From an uncultured Faecalibacterium sp. (GTDB lineage: Bacteria > Bacillota > Clostridia > Oscillospirales > Ruminococcaceae), in the NCBI GenBank assembly GCA_934561555.1, contig CAKTGQ010000011.1:1-64000 (forward strand): a stretch of 64,000 nt of DNA, read 5' to 3'. Shown here piece after piece: positions 26,387 to 35,004 of the stretch. Position 1 is the first letter of the stretch. Each line of letters starts with the position of its first letter. The notes under the pieces were generated by a model. That model was given only the letters and a program-made list of their open reading frames with translations, had not been told where the DNA came from and did not search any database. The translations under genes were made by a program, and so were the position numbers.

Positions 26387-26644
26387 ATGGCTTTTGAAAG
26401 AACCGAAGGCTCTCGCCCCGCACGCCCCATGCGTCGCGGCCGCAAGAAGGTTTGCAGCTTCTGTGTCGATCGCATCGACACCATCGATTACAAGGACGTG
26501 CCCCGTCTGCGTAAGTACGTCTCTGAGCGTGCAAAGATCATTCCCCGCCGTGTGACCGGCACCTGCGCTTATCATCAGCGCGCACTGACCATCGCCATCA
26601 AGCGTGCTCGTCACGTTGCTCTGATGCCCTACGTCAGCGACTAA
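26387..26644 (+). CDS. rpsR: 30S ribosomal protein S18
   Basis: An 85-aa S18 with the RKKVCSFC segment, [25 protein letters not shown] and the basic C-terminal helix. It retains the CxxC-type cysteines of the zinc-ribbon-bearing S18 form only partially (VCSFC). The start follows AGGAGG. It is the last gene of the operon before a terminator. Confidence 0.97.
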   Translation: MAFERTEGSRPARPMRRGRKKVCSFCVDRIDTIDYKDVPRLRKYVSERAKIIPRRVTGTCAYHQRALTIAIKRARHVALMPYVSD

Positions 26645-26685
26645 TCTTTAAAAAACCAACCCGATCAAAATAATCAGCAATCAGC

Positions 26686-26725
26686 AAAGCGCTCTCGCCG
26701 ATGACAAGGTGAGAGCGCTTTTTGT
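26686..26725 (+). terminator. Terminator after rpsR
   Basis: AAAGCGCTCTC pairs with GAGAGCGCTTT, followed by TTTTGTTTT. Confidence 0.87.
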
Positions 26726-26754
26726 TTTGCATTTTCTGCAAAATATGCTATACT
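26726..26754 (+). promoter_or_regulatory. Extended -10 promoter for the secreted transglutaminase-like gene
   Basis: TTTGCA (26726-26731), 17 nt, TATACT (26749-26754) with a TGC extension directly before the -10, 44 nt ahead of the ATG. Confidence 0.6.
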
Positions 26755-26797
26755 GTCATTGGGAGCATTCCCTAAAATTTTTCAGGAGGTAGAAATC

Positions 26798-27511
26798 ATG
26801 AAGCGAAAACATCTCAACCTTGCGGCACTGATCCTCAGCACTGCGCTCTGCACGCAGCTTGGCGTATCCACCTTTGCGGTTTCCAGCTTCGACCCGGTAT
26901 TCTACGCTGCCACCTATCCAGATATTGCTGCTGCATATGGCAATGACGAAGGCGCCATGCTGTTGCATTATTTGCAATACGGTGCAGACGAGGGCAGACA
27001 GCCTTCCGCCGACGGCATTCCCGGCGATGATACTCTGGAGATCACTGACGAGCAGCTGGCCAAAATATGGACCCCTGTTCCTCTGAAAAAACTGGCCAAC
27101 TACAAAAGTCTGAAATGCAAAATGACTGATGCCGAATTTGAGGCTGCCTACAATGCCGCTCTGGAATTTGTAGCACCGCTCTGCCTGATGAGCCGGGAAA
27201 TGCAGCTTGAATATATCACAAGCGGTCTGCGCGAAATGTTCGACACCCAGATGACCTATTCTATGGGTGCCAAGCACTACAACGACCCCTATGGATACTT
27301 TGTTCTGCATACAGCGTCCTGCTCCGGCTGTGCCCGCGCAGTCGGCCTTTGCCTGAACATTCTGGGAATTCCCTATGAGCACGTTAACGAGGGCAAATAT
27401 TCGCACCAGTGGTGCCGCGTGAACATTGACGGCACCTACTGGATCGCCGACCCCTACGGTCTGTATTGCGGCCCGGAACCGGCTCCCTATCAGCACCCTT
27501 ATCTGTCCTGA
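26798..27511 (+). CDS. Secreted transglutaminase-like cysteine protein
   Basis: A 237-aa protein. A signal peptide covers residues 1-27 (KRKH, hydrophobic core, cleavage near TFA-V). A short module follows at 31-70 (FDPVFYAATYPDI ... HYLQYGADEGR), resembling repeats seen in clostridial surface proteins. The C-terminal half has a transglutaminase/protease-like core: CSGCARA (Cys178 likely catalytic), His203 in SHQW and Asp218 in WIADPYG, in the expected Cys-His-Asp order. It probably acts outside the membrane as a peptidase or amidotransferase; the substrate is unknown. The start follows AGGAGG. Confidence 0.75.
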   Translation: MKRKHLNLAALILSTALCTQLGVSTFAVSSFDPVFYAATYPDIAAAYGNDEGAMLLHYLQYGADEGRQPSADGIPGDDTLEITDEQLAKIWTPVPLKKLANYKSLKCKMTDAEFEAAYNAALEFVAPLCLMSREMQLEYITSGLREMFDTQMTYSMGAKHYNDPYGYFVLHTASCSGCARAVGLCLNILGIPYEHVNEGKYSHQWCRVNIDGTYWIADPYGLYCGPEPAPYQHPYLS

Positions 27512-27527
27512 AAACACTTCACAGCCT

Positions 27528-28139
27528 TTATTGGCCCTCCTGCTGCAGGAGGGCTTTTTTGCAATAGTGCACAACGCACTCCCCCACCTCTGCTGCGGTC
27601 AGCCCGTCGGTAAGCAGAAAGGTCACATTTTTCTTTTCCCGGAACCATTCCCGTTTCAGCGGCAGAAGATGGTTCAGGTAATACGTAAAGAATTCCCGGG
27701 AACGGGTGGCATCTCCCGCTTTACGGGCACGCAGGACGGATTCGGAAGCATCCAGAAACAGAATATGCTCCGGCATACAAGCCTGCACTGCTGCAAGCTC
27801 TGGGGCTAAAGCTTGCCGGATCGCTTCGATTTCCCAATCCAACCCCCTGCTTTTGGGATAGTTCAAGGTGTAAAACTCGATCTCCTCCGCGCCGAAATCC
27901 ATCACGGCGTGGGGGTATTTTTTTGCTTCCTGCCCGCGGCGCAGCTCGTTACGCAAAAAAAGCCGCTGGATCTCCAGATAGTCCGCATAGCTGTTCTTAT
28001 TCAGCCCACGCTGCTTTATCTCTGCAAGGACGGCAGCGTTGTCCTCAAAGCAGACCCGTACCTGTTGGCAGTGCTGTTCCAGATAGCGGGCCGCCGTGGT
28101 CTTTCCCACTGCCATGCAGCCCTGCAAGGATAAGATCAT
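27528..28139 (-). CDS. Small P-loop kinase-like protein
   Basis: A 203-aa protein with Walker A GCMAVGKTT at 7-15 near the N-terminus, a central ERIQRLFLRNELRRG-type helix and a LILFLDAS-like strand (HILFLDASES) before a lid-like RARKAGDATRSREFF segment. This layout fits deoxynucleoside-kinase-like or nucleoside/nucleotide kinases, with the substrate unresolved. A terminator for the neighbouring plus-strand gene overlaps its last codons. An extended -10 (TGC-TATACT) is present about 35 nt upstream of the start. Confidence 0.65.
   Translation of the reverse strand: MILSLQGCMAVGKTTAARYLEQHCQQVRVCFEDNAAVLAEIKQRGLNKNSYADYLEIQRLFLRNELRRGQEAKKYPHAVMDFGAEEIEFYTLNYPKSRGLDWEIEAIRQALAPELAAVQACMPEHILFLDASESVLRARKAGDATRSREFFTYYLNHLLPLKREWFREKKNVTFLLTDGLTAAEVGECVVHYCKKALLQQEGQ
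27533..27560 (+). terminator. Terminator of the transglutaminase-like gene
   Basis: GCCCTCCTG-CTG-CAGGAGGGC-TTTTTT, overlapping the 3' end of the convergent kinase-like gene. Confidence 0.8.
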
Positions 28140-28340
28140 AACATTTTACCTCTCTCTTTTTTCACATAGTATAGCACATTCAGCTGCGTACCGGAAAGCG
28201 TTTTCCGCACAAAAAGTTACAAACCGGTACGATTGTCCCGGGTGTTTCTGACTTGTACCGGGAATTATCGGTATTTTCAGCTTTGCTGCTTTGCACGCAA
28301 ATCAAACTGCACAAACGCGAGGGGCAGCATTGCACACCTT

Positions 28341-28354
28341 ATACAAAGTTGTAT
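28341..28354. promoter_or_regulatory. 14-bp perfect palindrome upstream of the LacI-family promoter
   Basis: ATACAA-AG-TTGTAT lies 8 nt upstream of the -35 of the regulator gene; it could be a second regulator's site. Confidence 0.35.
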
Positions 28355-28362
28355 CACACTTA

Positions 28363-28391
28363 TTGATTTTTTATACAGAATGTGCCATACT
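28363..28391 (+). promoter_or_regulatory. Promoter of the LacI-family regulator
   Basis: TTGATT (28363-28368), 17 nt, CATACT (28386-28391); the expected transcript start, near 28398, coincides with the operators. Confidence 0.5.
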
Positions 28392-28398
28392 AATGTCA

Positions 28399-28427
28399 CT
28401 GGAAACGTTCCCGACAACGTTCCCGAA
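28399..28427 (+). promoter_or_regulatory. Tandem LacI-type operators (probable autoregulation)
   Basis: Two adjacent half-palindromic sites share AACGTTCCCG. The first, GGAAACGTTCCC, is a near-perfect palindrome with the central CG of LacI-family operators; the second is ACAACGTTCCCGA. They cover the expected transcript start, 30-55 nt before the regulator's ATG. Confidence 0.65.
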
Positions 28428-28455
28428 ACACTTTCAGAAAGCGAGGCTCGCCGAC

Positions 28456-29463
28456 ATGGCAAACCTGACCATCAAAGATATTGCACGGATCAGCGGCTGC
28501 TCTGTCAGCACCATCTCCCGTGTGATCAACGACAGGCCGGATGTTCGCCCGGAGACCAAGGAGCACGTTCTGAAGGTGATGCGGGAGGCCGGGTTCGTGC
28601 CCAACACCAACGCCCGACAGCTGAAGATCCAGCAGTCCCGCAGTCTTGTGTTTGTGGTAAAGGGCACCCGGAACATCTTCTTTTCCGATTTTCTGGTGCA
28701 GCTCCAGCGCGCCGCCACCCTGTATGGATACAACGGCATTGTCTCTTATCTGGACGAGAACGCCAACGAGATCGACGCCGCCGAAAAGATCCTGCGGGAG
28801 ATCAAGCCCAAAGGCATCATCTTTCTGGGCGGCAGCGTAGCCAACTTCCAGCGGGGCTTTGACGCCATCAATGTCCCCTCGGTACTCACCACGCTGGTCA
28901 CGGACGAGTTGGCCTTCCCCAACCTTTCCATGGTGGGCGTGGATGACCGGGCAGCGGCCTATACCGCTGTGGACTACCTTATCCGGCAGGGACACCGTAA
29001 AATCGCCGTTCTGGGCGGCCCGGTGACCAGCTACCCCAGCGTGATGCGCCGCAAAGGTGCGCAGCAGGCCATGGAGGATGCGGGCATCCTGTTCAACGAT
29101 AAGCTGTACGGCCTGTCCAACTACGATTTCGAGTCCGCCTACCACGCCATGAACAGCCTGCTGGCTCGCCGGGCGGATTTCACTGCCCTGTTCGCCATGA
29201 GCGACGTCATTGCTTTTGGCGCCATCCGGGCGCTGGTGAGTGCCGGGTTCCGCGTGCCGGAGGATGTTTCGGTGATCGGCTTTGACGGCATCACGATGTC
29301 CCGCTACTGCGTGCCGGTGATGACCACCATCGTCCAGCCTAGCGAACAGATCGCGCTGCAAAGCATCGAGTTGCTGGTGCGGCAGATCGAGCATGGCTCC
29401 CCCGCCCAAACCGTGACCTTGCAGCCGGAATTGCAGCAGGGCGAAAGCGTAAGGGCAATTTAA
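28456..29463 (+). CDS. LacI-family transcriptional regulator of the maltodextrin locus
   Basis: A 335-aa regulator. The helix-turn-helix at 5-24 (IKDIARISGCSVSTISRVIN) is followed by a hinge and a periplasmic-binding-protein-like effector domain (about 60-330). Upstream in-frame ATGs exist (28291, 28393) but lie in or before the promoter/operator block, so the ATG at 28456 is preferred despite a weak ribosome site. It precedes a sugar ABC operon and malQ, so it probably senses a malto-oligosaccharide. Tandem operators imply self-repression. Confidence 0.88.
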   Translation: MANLTIKDIARISGCSVSTISRVINDRPDVRPETKEHVLKVMREAGFVPNTNARQLKIQQSRSLVFVVKGTRNIFFSDFLVQLQRAATLYGYNGIVSYLDENANEIDAAEKILREIKPKGIIFLGGSVANFQRGFDAINVPSVLTTLVTDELAFPNLSMVGVDDRAAAYTAVDYLIRQGHRKIAVLGGPVTSYPSVMRRKGAQQAMEDAGILFNDKLYGLSNYDFESAYHAMNSLLARRADFTALFAMSDVIAFGAIRALVSAGFRVPEDVSVIGFDGITMSRYCVPVMTTIVQPSEQIALQSIELLVRQIEHGSPAQTVTLQPELQQGESVRAI

Positions 29464-29537
29464 ATTTTGTATCCCCTCCGTCGAGGGACGGAGAGTATAT
29501 AGTTGATCTGTAATTTTAATAAGAAGGAGAACTTATT

Positions 29538-30878
29538 ATGAAAAAGATGATCACTCGTCGTAACTTCCTGAAGGCCGCCGGCGTTTCTGCCGCTGCTCTG
29601 GGTCTGGCTGCCTGCGGCGGCTCTTCCAGCAGCACCGCTTCCTCTGCTGCCGGTTCTACCGCTGCTTCCAGCACCGCTGCAAAGGCAGACGGCAAGGTCT
29701 ACTACCTGAACTTCAAGCCCGAGCAGGATCAGGCTTGGCAGGATCTGGCTAAGGCTTACACCGAGGAGACCGGCGTGCCTGTGACCGTTGTGACCGCCGC
29801 TTCCGGCCAGTACGAGACCACCCTGATGAGCGAGATGGAGAAGAGCGAGGCTCCCACCCTGTTCCAGGTGAACGGCCCTGTTGGTCTGGCTAACTGGAAG
29901 GATTACTGCTACGATCTGTCCGGCAGCCCCGTCTACGGCGAGCTGACCAGCGACTCCTTCGCACTGAAGGACGGCGACGCTGTTACCAGCATTGCATACG
30001 TCATCGAGACCTACGGCATCATCTACAACAAGGAACTGCTGACCGCCGCCGGTTACAAGCAGGAGGACATCAAGGGCTTTGCCGACCTGAAGAAGGTTGC
30101 TGACGATATTCAGGCCCGCAAGGCTGAGCTGGGCGTGGAAGGTGCCTTCACCTCTGCCGGTATGGACGGTTCTTCTGACTGGCGTTTCAAGACCCATCTG
30201 GCAAACCTGCCCATCTACTACGAGTACAAGGCAGACGGCATCGGCTCCACCGACGCCATCAAGGGCACCTATCTGGACAACTACAAGCAGATCTGGGATC
30301 TGTACATCACCGATTCCACCTGCGACCCCAAGCTGCTGGCTTCCAAGACCGGCAACGACGCTGTGGCTGAGTTTGTGGGCAAGAAGGCCGTGTTCTACCA
30401 GAACGGCACCTGGGCTTACAGCGATGTGAAGGATCTGGGCGATGACAATCTGGGTATGCTGCCCATCTACATCGGCGTGGACGGCGAGGAGAATCAGGGT
30501 CTGTGCACCGGTTCCGAGAACTTCTGGTGTGTCAACAACACCTCTTCCGAGGCTGACATTCAGGCTACTCTGGACTTCCTGTACTGGTGTGTCACTTCCG
30601 ACAAGGGCACCTCTGCCATGGCAGACGACATGGGCTTCGTGATCCCCTTCAAGAAGGCAAAGGATTCCACCAACCCCCTGATCACCATTGCAAACCAGTA
30701 TGTGGCCGACGGCAAGACCAGTGTGGACTGGTGCTTCTCCACCATGCCTTCCGAGGAGTGGAAGAACGGCGTGGGCAGCGCTCTGACTGCATACGCAGCA
30801 GGCACCGGCAAGTGGGACGACGTTGTCACCGCATTTGTGGATGGCTGGGCCAAGGAGTACAAGCTGGCCAACGGCTAA
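29538..30878 (+). CDS. Sugar ABC transporter substrate-binding lipoprotein (CUT1, probably maltodextrin)
   Basis: A 446-aa solute-binding protein. The signal sequence has TRRNFLKAAG, a twin-arginine-like motif at 6-15, then a hydrophobic stretch and lipobox LAAC with lipidated Cys26. An S/A-rich linker (27-50) precedes the family 1 binding-protein fold. It should capture the sugar outside the membrane for the two permeases downstream. The ATPase is missing from the locus, so a shared MsmX-like ATPase is inferred. A hairpin after the gene may set higher expression of this protein than of the permeases. Confidence 0.88.
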   Translation: MKKMITRRNFLKAAGVSAAALGLAACGGSSSSTASSAAGSTAASSTAAKADGKVYYLNFKPEQDQAWQDLAKAYTEETGVPVTVVTAASGQYETTLMSEMEKSEAPTLFQVNGPVGLANWKDYCYDLSGSPVYGELTSDSFALKDGDAVTSIAYVIETYGIIYNKELLTAAGYKQEDIKGFADLKKVADDIQARKAELGVEGAFTSAGMDGSSDWRFKTHLANLPIYYEYKADGIGSTDAIKGTYLDNYKQIWDLYITDSTCDPKLLASKTGNDAVAEFVGKKAVFYQNGTWAYSDVKDLGDDNLGMLPIYIGVDGEENQGLCTGSENFWCVNNTSSEADIQATLDFLYWCVTSDKGTSAMADDMGFVIPFKKAKDSTNPLITIANQYVADGKTSVDWCFSTMPSEEWKNGVGSALTAYAAGTGKWDDVVTAFVDGWAKEYKLANG

Positions 30879-30912
30879 GCCTTTGACCGGAGATCTCCCC
30901 AAGAACTAAAAC

Positions 30913-30952
30913 GGGAGGCGGGCGATAAGTTCGCCCGCCTCCTTTCTTTTTT
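30913..30952 (+). terminator. Intraoperon terminator after the binding-protein gene
   Basis: A 12-bp perfect stem, GGAGGCGGGCGA/TCGCCCGCCTCC, has a 5-nt loop and is followed by TTTCTTTTTT. It is likely to be partly read through. Confidence 0.8.
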
Positions 30953-30980
30953 ATCAGACAGCTCCCTCAGGAGGTATATC

Positions 30981-31832
30981 ATGCAAAAAGCCATTAGTAA
31001 ATACTGGCCGATATTTGTGCTGCCTACGCTGGTCGCCTTTATCATCGGCTTCATCTGGCCCTTTATCTGGGGCACCTATCTGTCCTTCCAGCGGTTCACT
31101 ACCGTTTCCAAAACCACCTTTGTGGGCATCCAGAACTACATCTCGGTATTTCAGGATTCCACCTTCCTGCACGCTTTCGGCTTTACGGCAGTCTTTACCG
31201 TGGTGAGCACCGTGCTCATCAACGTGTGCGCCTTTGCCATTGCACTGGTGCTGACCCGCGGCATCAAGGGCACCAACATCTTCCGTACCGTGTTCTTTAT
31301 GCCCAACCTGATCGGCGGCATCCTGCTGGGCTATATCTGGCAGATCCTGCTCAACGGTGTGCTGGCTAACCTGCAGAAGCCCCTGCTGGCACTGGATGCC
31401 AAGGCCGGTTTTGTCGGTCTGGTCATCCTGATGTGCTGGCAGCAGATTGGTTACATGATGATTATTTATGTGGCCGGTTTGCAGAGCGTGCCCGGCGATC
31501 TGATCGAAGCCGCTAAGATCGACGGTGCCAACGACCGCGAGATCCTGTTCAAGATCAAGATCCCCATGGTCATGCCCAGCGTGACCATCTGCACCTTCCT
31601 GACCCTGACCAACAGCTTCAAGCTGTTCGACCAGAACGTGGCTCTGACCGCAGGCGAACCCGCCAACGCAAGTGAAATGCTGGCTTTGAACATCTACAAC
31701 ACCTTCTACGGCCGCTCCGGTGCCCAGTGGAAGGGCATCGGTCAGGCAAAGGCTGTGGTGTTCTTCCTGATCGTTGTGGTCATCTCGCTGATCCAGCTCC
31801 ACTTTACCCGCTCTAAGGAGGTGCAGCAGTAA
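30981..31832 (+). CDS. Sugar ABC transporter permease, MalF type
   Basis: A 283-aa CUT1 permease with six predicted membrane segments. The cytoplasmic EAA loop reads EAAKIDGANDREILFKIKIPM. It pairs with the next gene to form the membrane channel. The start follows AGGAGG. Its stop TAA overlaps the next ATG by one base (TAATG), showing translational coupling. Confidence 0.92.
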   Translation: MQKAISKYWPIFVLPTLVAFIIGFIWPFIWGTYLSFQRFTTVSKTTFVGIQNYISVFQDSTFLHAFGFTAVFTVVSTVLINVCAFAIALVLTRGIKGTNIFRTVFFMPNLIGGILLGYIWQILLNGVLANLQKPLLALDAKAGFVGLVILMCWQQIGYMMIIYVAGLQSVPGDLIEAAKIDGANDREILFKIKIPMVMPSVTICTFLTLTNSFKLFDQNVALTAGEPANASEMLALNIYNTFYGRSGAQWKGIGQAKAVVFFLIVVVISLIQLHFTRSKEVQQ

Positions 31833-32674
31833 TGTCGAAACAGAAAAGAACTTGGGATGTCATCCTTACTGTTGTAATGGTGCTTCTCTGCCTGCTGTGG
31901 ATCTACCCCATCGTGCTGATCCTGCTGAACAGCTTAAAGACCGAGGGCAGCTTTACCACCTCCACGGTGTTCCGTCTGCCCACCGCCGAAACTTTTGCCG
32001 GTCTGCGCAACTACGTTTACGGCGTCACCAAGATGAACTTCCTCTCCAGCATGGGTTACAGCCTTCTGATCACCGTTACCAGCGTGGTTCTGATCCTGCT
32101 GTGCTGCTCCATGACCGGTTGGTACCTGACCCGCGTGAACAACAAGCTGAGCAAGTTCATGAACCTGCTGATCGTGTTCTCCATGGTCGTCCCCTTCCAG
32201 ATGGTCATGTTCACCCTGTCCAAGACCGCTGACCAGCTCAAGCTGAACACCCCCTGGAACATCTGCATCATCTATCTGGGCTTCGGCGCCGGTCTGGCCG
32301 TGTTCATGTTCACCGGCTTTATGAAGAGCGTGCCCATGGAGATCGAGGAAGCCGCCATGATCGACGGCTGCAACCCCATCCAGATCTTCTTTAAGATCGT
32401 GTTCCCCATCCTGAAGCCTACCATGATCTCCACTGCCATTCTGGAAACCATGTGGGTATGGAACGACTACCTGCTGCCCACGCTGGTGCTGGATATCAAG
32501 AAGTACCGCACCATCCCCATGGCCATCCAGTATTTCCGCGGCGGCTACGGCCGCGTGGAGCTGGCTCCCATGATGGCCTGCATCATCATTGCGATCATCC
32601 CCATTATTATCCTCTACATGACCTGCCAGAAGTACATCATCGAGGGTGTCGTGGCCGGTGCTGTAAAGGGCTAA
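31832..32674 (+). CDS. Sugar ABC transporter permease, MalG type
   Basis: A 280-aa CUT1 permease with six predicted membrane segments and the EAA loop EEAAMIDGCNPIQIFFKIVFP. It follows MalF with a one-base overlap and precedes malQ by 13 nt, so all three are one transcript. Confidence 0.92.
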   Translation: MSKQKRTWDVILTVVMVLLCLLWIYPIVLILLNSLKTEGSFTTSTVFRLPTAETFAGLRNYVYGVTKMNFLSSMGYSLLITVTSVVLILLCCSMTGWYLTRVNNKLSKFMNLLIVFSMVVPFQMVMFTLSKTADQLKLNTPWNICIIYLGFGAGLAVFMFTGFMKSVPMEIEEAAMIDGCNPIQIFFKIVFPILKPTMISTAILETMWVWNDYLLPTLVLDIKKYRTIPMAIQYFRGGYGRVELAPMMACIIIAIIPIIILYMTCQKYIIEGVVAGAVKG

Positions 32675-32687
32675 GGAGGTGCACGGT

Positions 32688-34160
32688 ATGCGTGCAAGCG
32701 GCATTTTGATGCCGGTGTTCAGTCTGCCGGGACCTTTTGGCATCGGTACGCTGGGCAGTGAAGCGGCCGCATTCGTTGATTTTCTGGCCGAGGCAAAACA
32801 GACCTACTGGCAGATCCTGCCCATCGGCCCTACCGGCTATGGCGACAGTCCGTACCAGAGCTTTTCCGCCTTTGCCGGAAACCCCTACTTTATTGATTTC
32901 CGTCTGCTGGCGGCAGATGGCTATCTGACCGCCGAAGAGATCCCCGCCGCGCAGCCGGTGGATACCGTTGACTACGGTGCGCTGTACAACCAGCGCCCGG
33001 TGCTGCTGAAAAAGGCTGCTGACCGGCTGCTGGCTGCTCCTTCCCCTGCCTACGAGGCCTTCTGCGCGGCGCAGAGCTTCTGGCTGGAGGACTACGCCCT
33101 GTTCATGGCGGTAAAGGCCGAGCAGGGACAGGCTGGCCTTGCCGACTGGCCGGACGCCCTGCGCTGCCGGGAGCCGGAAGCCATTGCCGCCGCAAAAGCA
33201 CAGCTGGCCGACCAGATCTGCTACCACAAGGCGGTGCAGTTCTTCTTCTACACCCAGTGGAACGCACTGAAGGCCTATGCCAACCGCAAGGGTGTCCTGC
33301 TGGTGGGCGATATCCCCATCTACGTCAGCCCGGATTCCAGCGACCTGTGGACCCACCCGGAGCTGTTCCAGACCGATGGACAGATGCACCTGACCCATGT
33401 AGCCGGCTGCCCGCCGGATGCCTTTGCGGCAGACGGACAGCTGTGGGGCAACCCGCTGTACGACTGGCCCGCCCACAAGGCCACCGGTTTTGACTGGTGG
33501 AAGCGGCGCATGAAGCACGCCACCTCCATCTACGATGTGGTGCGCATCGACCACTTCCGCGGTTTCGAGAGCTACTATTCCATCCCTGCCGGAAACACCA
33601 CGGCTGCAGGCGGTCACTGGGAAAAAGGCCCTGACCGGGACTTTATCCACGCCATGCAGCAGACGCTGGGCGGCGGCAACATCATCGCCGAGGATCTGGG
33701 CTTCCTGACCCCGGAGGTGAAGGCCATGCTGGCCGAGAGCGGTTACCCAGGTATGAAGATCATGCAGTTCGCCTTCGACAGCCGGGAGTCGGGCAACTAC
33801 CTGCCCCACACCTACCCCCGCAACAGCGTGGTGTACACCGGCACCCACGACAATGTGACCACTGAGGGCTGGCGCAGCAACGCCAGTACCGAGGACGTGG
33901 CCTATGCCTGCCGGTACCTGCGCTGCACACCGGAGACCCTGACCGAAGGCATGATCTGCGCATGCCTTGCCAGCGTTTCGGACACCGCCATCATCCCGCT
34001 GGCAGACTGGCTGCATCTGGGCAGCGAGGCTCGCATCAACACCCCCAGCACACAGGGCGCAAACTGGCACTGGCGGCTGTCGCAGCCCCTGCCCGCTGCA
34101 TTAGCCGGGCACATCGCCGAACTGACCACGCTGTATGAGCGCGTGCCGGAAAGGCCGTGA
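32688..34160 (+). CDS. malQ: 4-alpha-glucanotransferase (amylomaltase, GH77)
   Basis: A 490-aa cytosolic GH77 enzyme that disproportionates malto-oligosaccharides and releases glucose. FSLPGPFGIGTLG near the start, GDIPIYVSPDSSDLWTHPELF, the nucleophile region VVRIDHFRGFESYY, AEDLGFLTPEV (acid/base) and GTHDNVTTEGW are the GH77 motifs. The ATG at 32688 is chosen over a GTG at 32679, which lies inside the AGGAGG site. It completes the uptake operon and supports maltodextrin as substrate. Confidence 0.95.
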   Translation: MRASGILMPVFSLPGPFGIGTLGSEAAAFVDFLAEAKQTYWQILPIGPTGYGDSPYQSFSAFAGNPYFIDFRLLAADGYLTAEEIPAAQPVDTVDYGALYNQRPVLLKKAADRLLAAPSPAYEAFCAAQSFWLEDYALFMAVKAEQGQAGLADWPDALRCREPEAIAAAKAQLADQICYHKAVQFFFYTQWNALKAYANRKGVLLVGDIPIYVSPDSSDLWTHPELFQTDGQMHLTHVAGCPPDAFAADGQLWGNPLYDWPAHKATGFDWWKRRMKHATSIYDVVRIDHFRGFESYYSIPAGNTTAAGGHWEKGPDRDFIHAMQQTLGGGNIIAEDLGFLTPEVKAMLAESGYPGMKIMQFAFDSRESGNYLPHTYPRNSVVYTGTHDNVTTEGWRSNASTEDVAYACRYLRCTPETLTEGMICACLASVSDTAIIPLADWLHLGSEARINTPSTQGANWHWRLSQPLPAALAGHIAELTTLYERVPERP

Positions 34161-34201
34161 CTCCCGCTTCCCTTTCGCTTGGCAACCTGTAAAAAATACA
34201 C

Positions 34202-34265
34202 AAGGCATCTGCTTTGCCCGCTGCTGCGTCCTGCGCAGCGGGTACGGGCAGATGCCTTTGTTATT
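34202..34265 (+). terminator. Terminator after malQ
   Basis: AAGGCATCTGC (34202-34212) pairs with GCAGATGCCTT (34248-34258), enclosing a second GC-rich hairpin and followed by TGTTATT. The rest of the 34161-34499 gap holds the next promoter. Confidence 0.7.
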
Positions 34266-34412
34266 GGCAGCTTTTCAGCACGTTTTGCTACAACATTTTT
34301 TCGCTGTAAAAAAGCAGGCATTTCGCGTATTTGCATCGTATTCAAGTCATTTTTTCAAAACCGCATCACAATATATTCACAAATGTATCATGGTTTTTAA
34401 ACCCGCGCTCTC

Positions 34413-34441
34413 TTGTCATTTTTATGCAGATATGCTACAAT
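34413..34441 (+). promoter_or_regulatory. Extended -10 promoter for the double-glycine-leader gene pair
   Basis: TTGTCA (34413-34418), 17 nt, TACAAT (34436-34441), with TATGC directly before the -10. Confidence 0.75.
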
Positions 34442-34454
34442 TCAGTTACTAGAT

Positions 34455-34475
34455 GAACTGCCCCTTGGGGAGTTC
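34455..34475 (+). promoter_or_regulatory. Leader hairpin of the gene pair
   Basis: GAACT-g-CCCC/GGGG-AGTTC with a TT loop, directly downstream of the promoter and 25 nt before the start; possible mRNA stabiliser or regulator site. Confidence 0.45.
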
Positions 34476-34499
34476 TGTGTACGAAAGGAGTTTTCCATC

Positions 34500-34970
34500 A
34501 TGGATCATACATATCATCGCCCTCTGCAGCTGCCTGCCGGCTACTCTGTGCTCTCTGCCGAGGAGATGACCTACACCGAGGGCGGTGCCCTTTCCATCAA
34601 CATCACCCCGGAGCAGGTCATGGCCTTTGGCATCAATGTTACGGTAAACTTGCTGGGCTTGATGGGTCGCTATGCGTTTGAAGGCGCGGTCTCCGGTATG
34701 CAGAATGCCCTGAACGATGGTTTGAGCGTTGGTGATGCCGTGGGGCACTACTGGGGCAAACTGAACACATGGAGCAAGGTCGCCACGATCGGTCTGGCTG
34801 GTCTTGGTGGTTATTATGCCTATTGTCAGGCGCGCAGCATCTATCTCTCCCTCAAGAATCTTGTGGACGCCTTTAAGAATACGATCAACGAAATTCAGGC
34901 CAACAAAAAAGCTGAGCAGGAGGCCGCCGAGCAGCAGAATTGCCTGCCTACACTGGTAGCTCTGTGCTGA
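34500..34970 (+). CDS. Small protein with double-glycine-type leader and hydrophobic core (unknown)
   Basis: A 156-aa protein of no family I recognise. Residues 9-29 follow the register LQLP-x2-Y-x2-LS-x-EE-x5-GG, shared exactly with the next gene. Acidic residues followed by GG resemble the leaders cleaved by C39-peptidase exporters. After GG (28-29) come hydrophobic helices (about 38-55 and 95-110, with GLAGLGGYYAY) and a charged C-terminal helix rich in E, Q and K, ending NCLPTLVALC. The ATG at 34500 follows AAAGGAG; upstream in-frame codons belong to the leader hairpin. No transporter or peptidase gene is nearby. It could be a bacteriocin-like precursor or a surface protein. Confidence 0.6.
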   Translation: MDHTYHRPLQLPAGYSVLSAEEMTYTEGGALSINITPEQVMAFGINVTVNLLGLMGRYAFEGAVSGMQNALNDGLSVGDAVGHYWGKLNTWSKVATIGLAGLGGYYAYCQARSIYLSLKNLVDAFKNTINEIQANKKAEQEAAEQQNCLPTLVALC

Positions 34971-35004
34971 TCTTTAATCGACCCGGAAAGGAGTGTTCTT
35001 ATTT

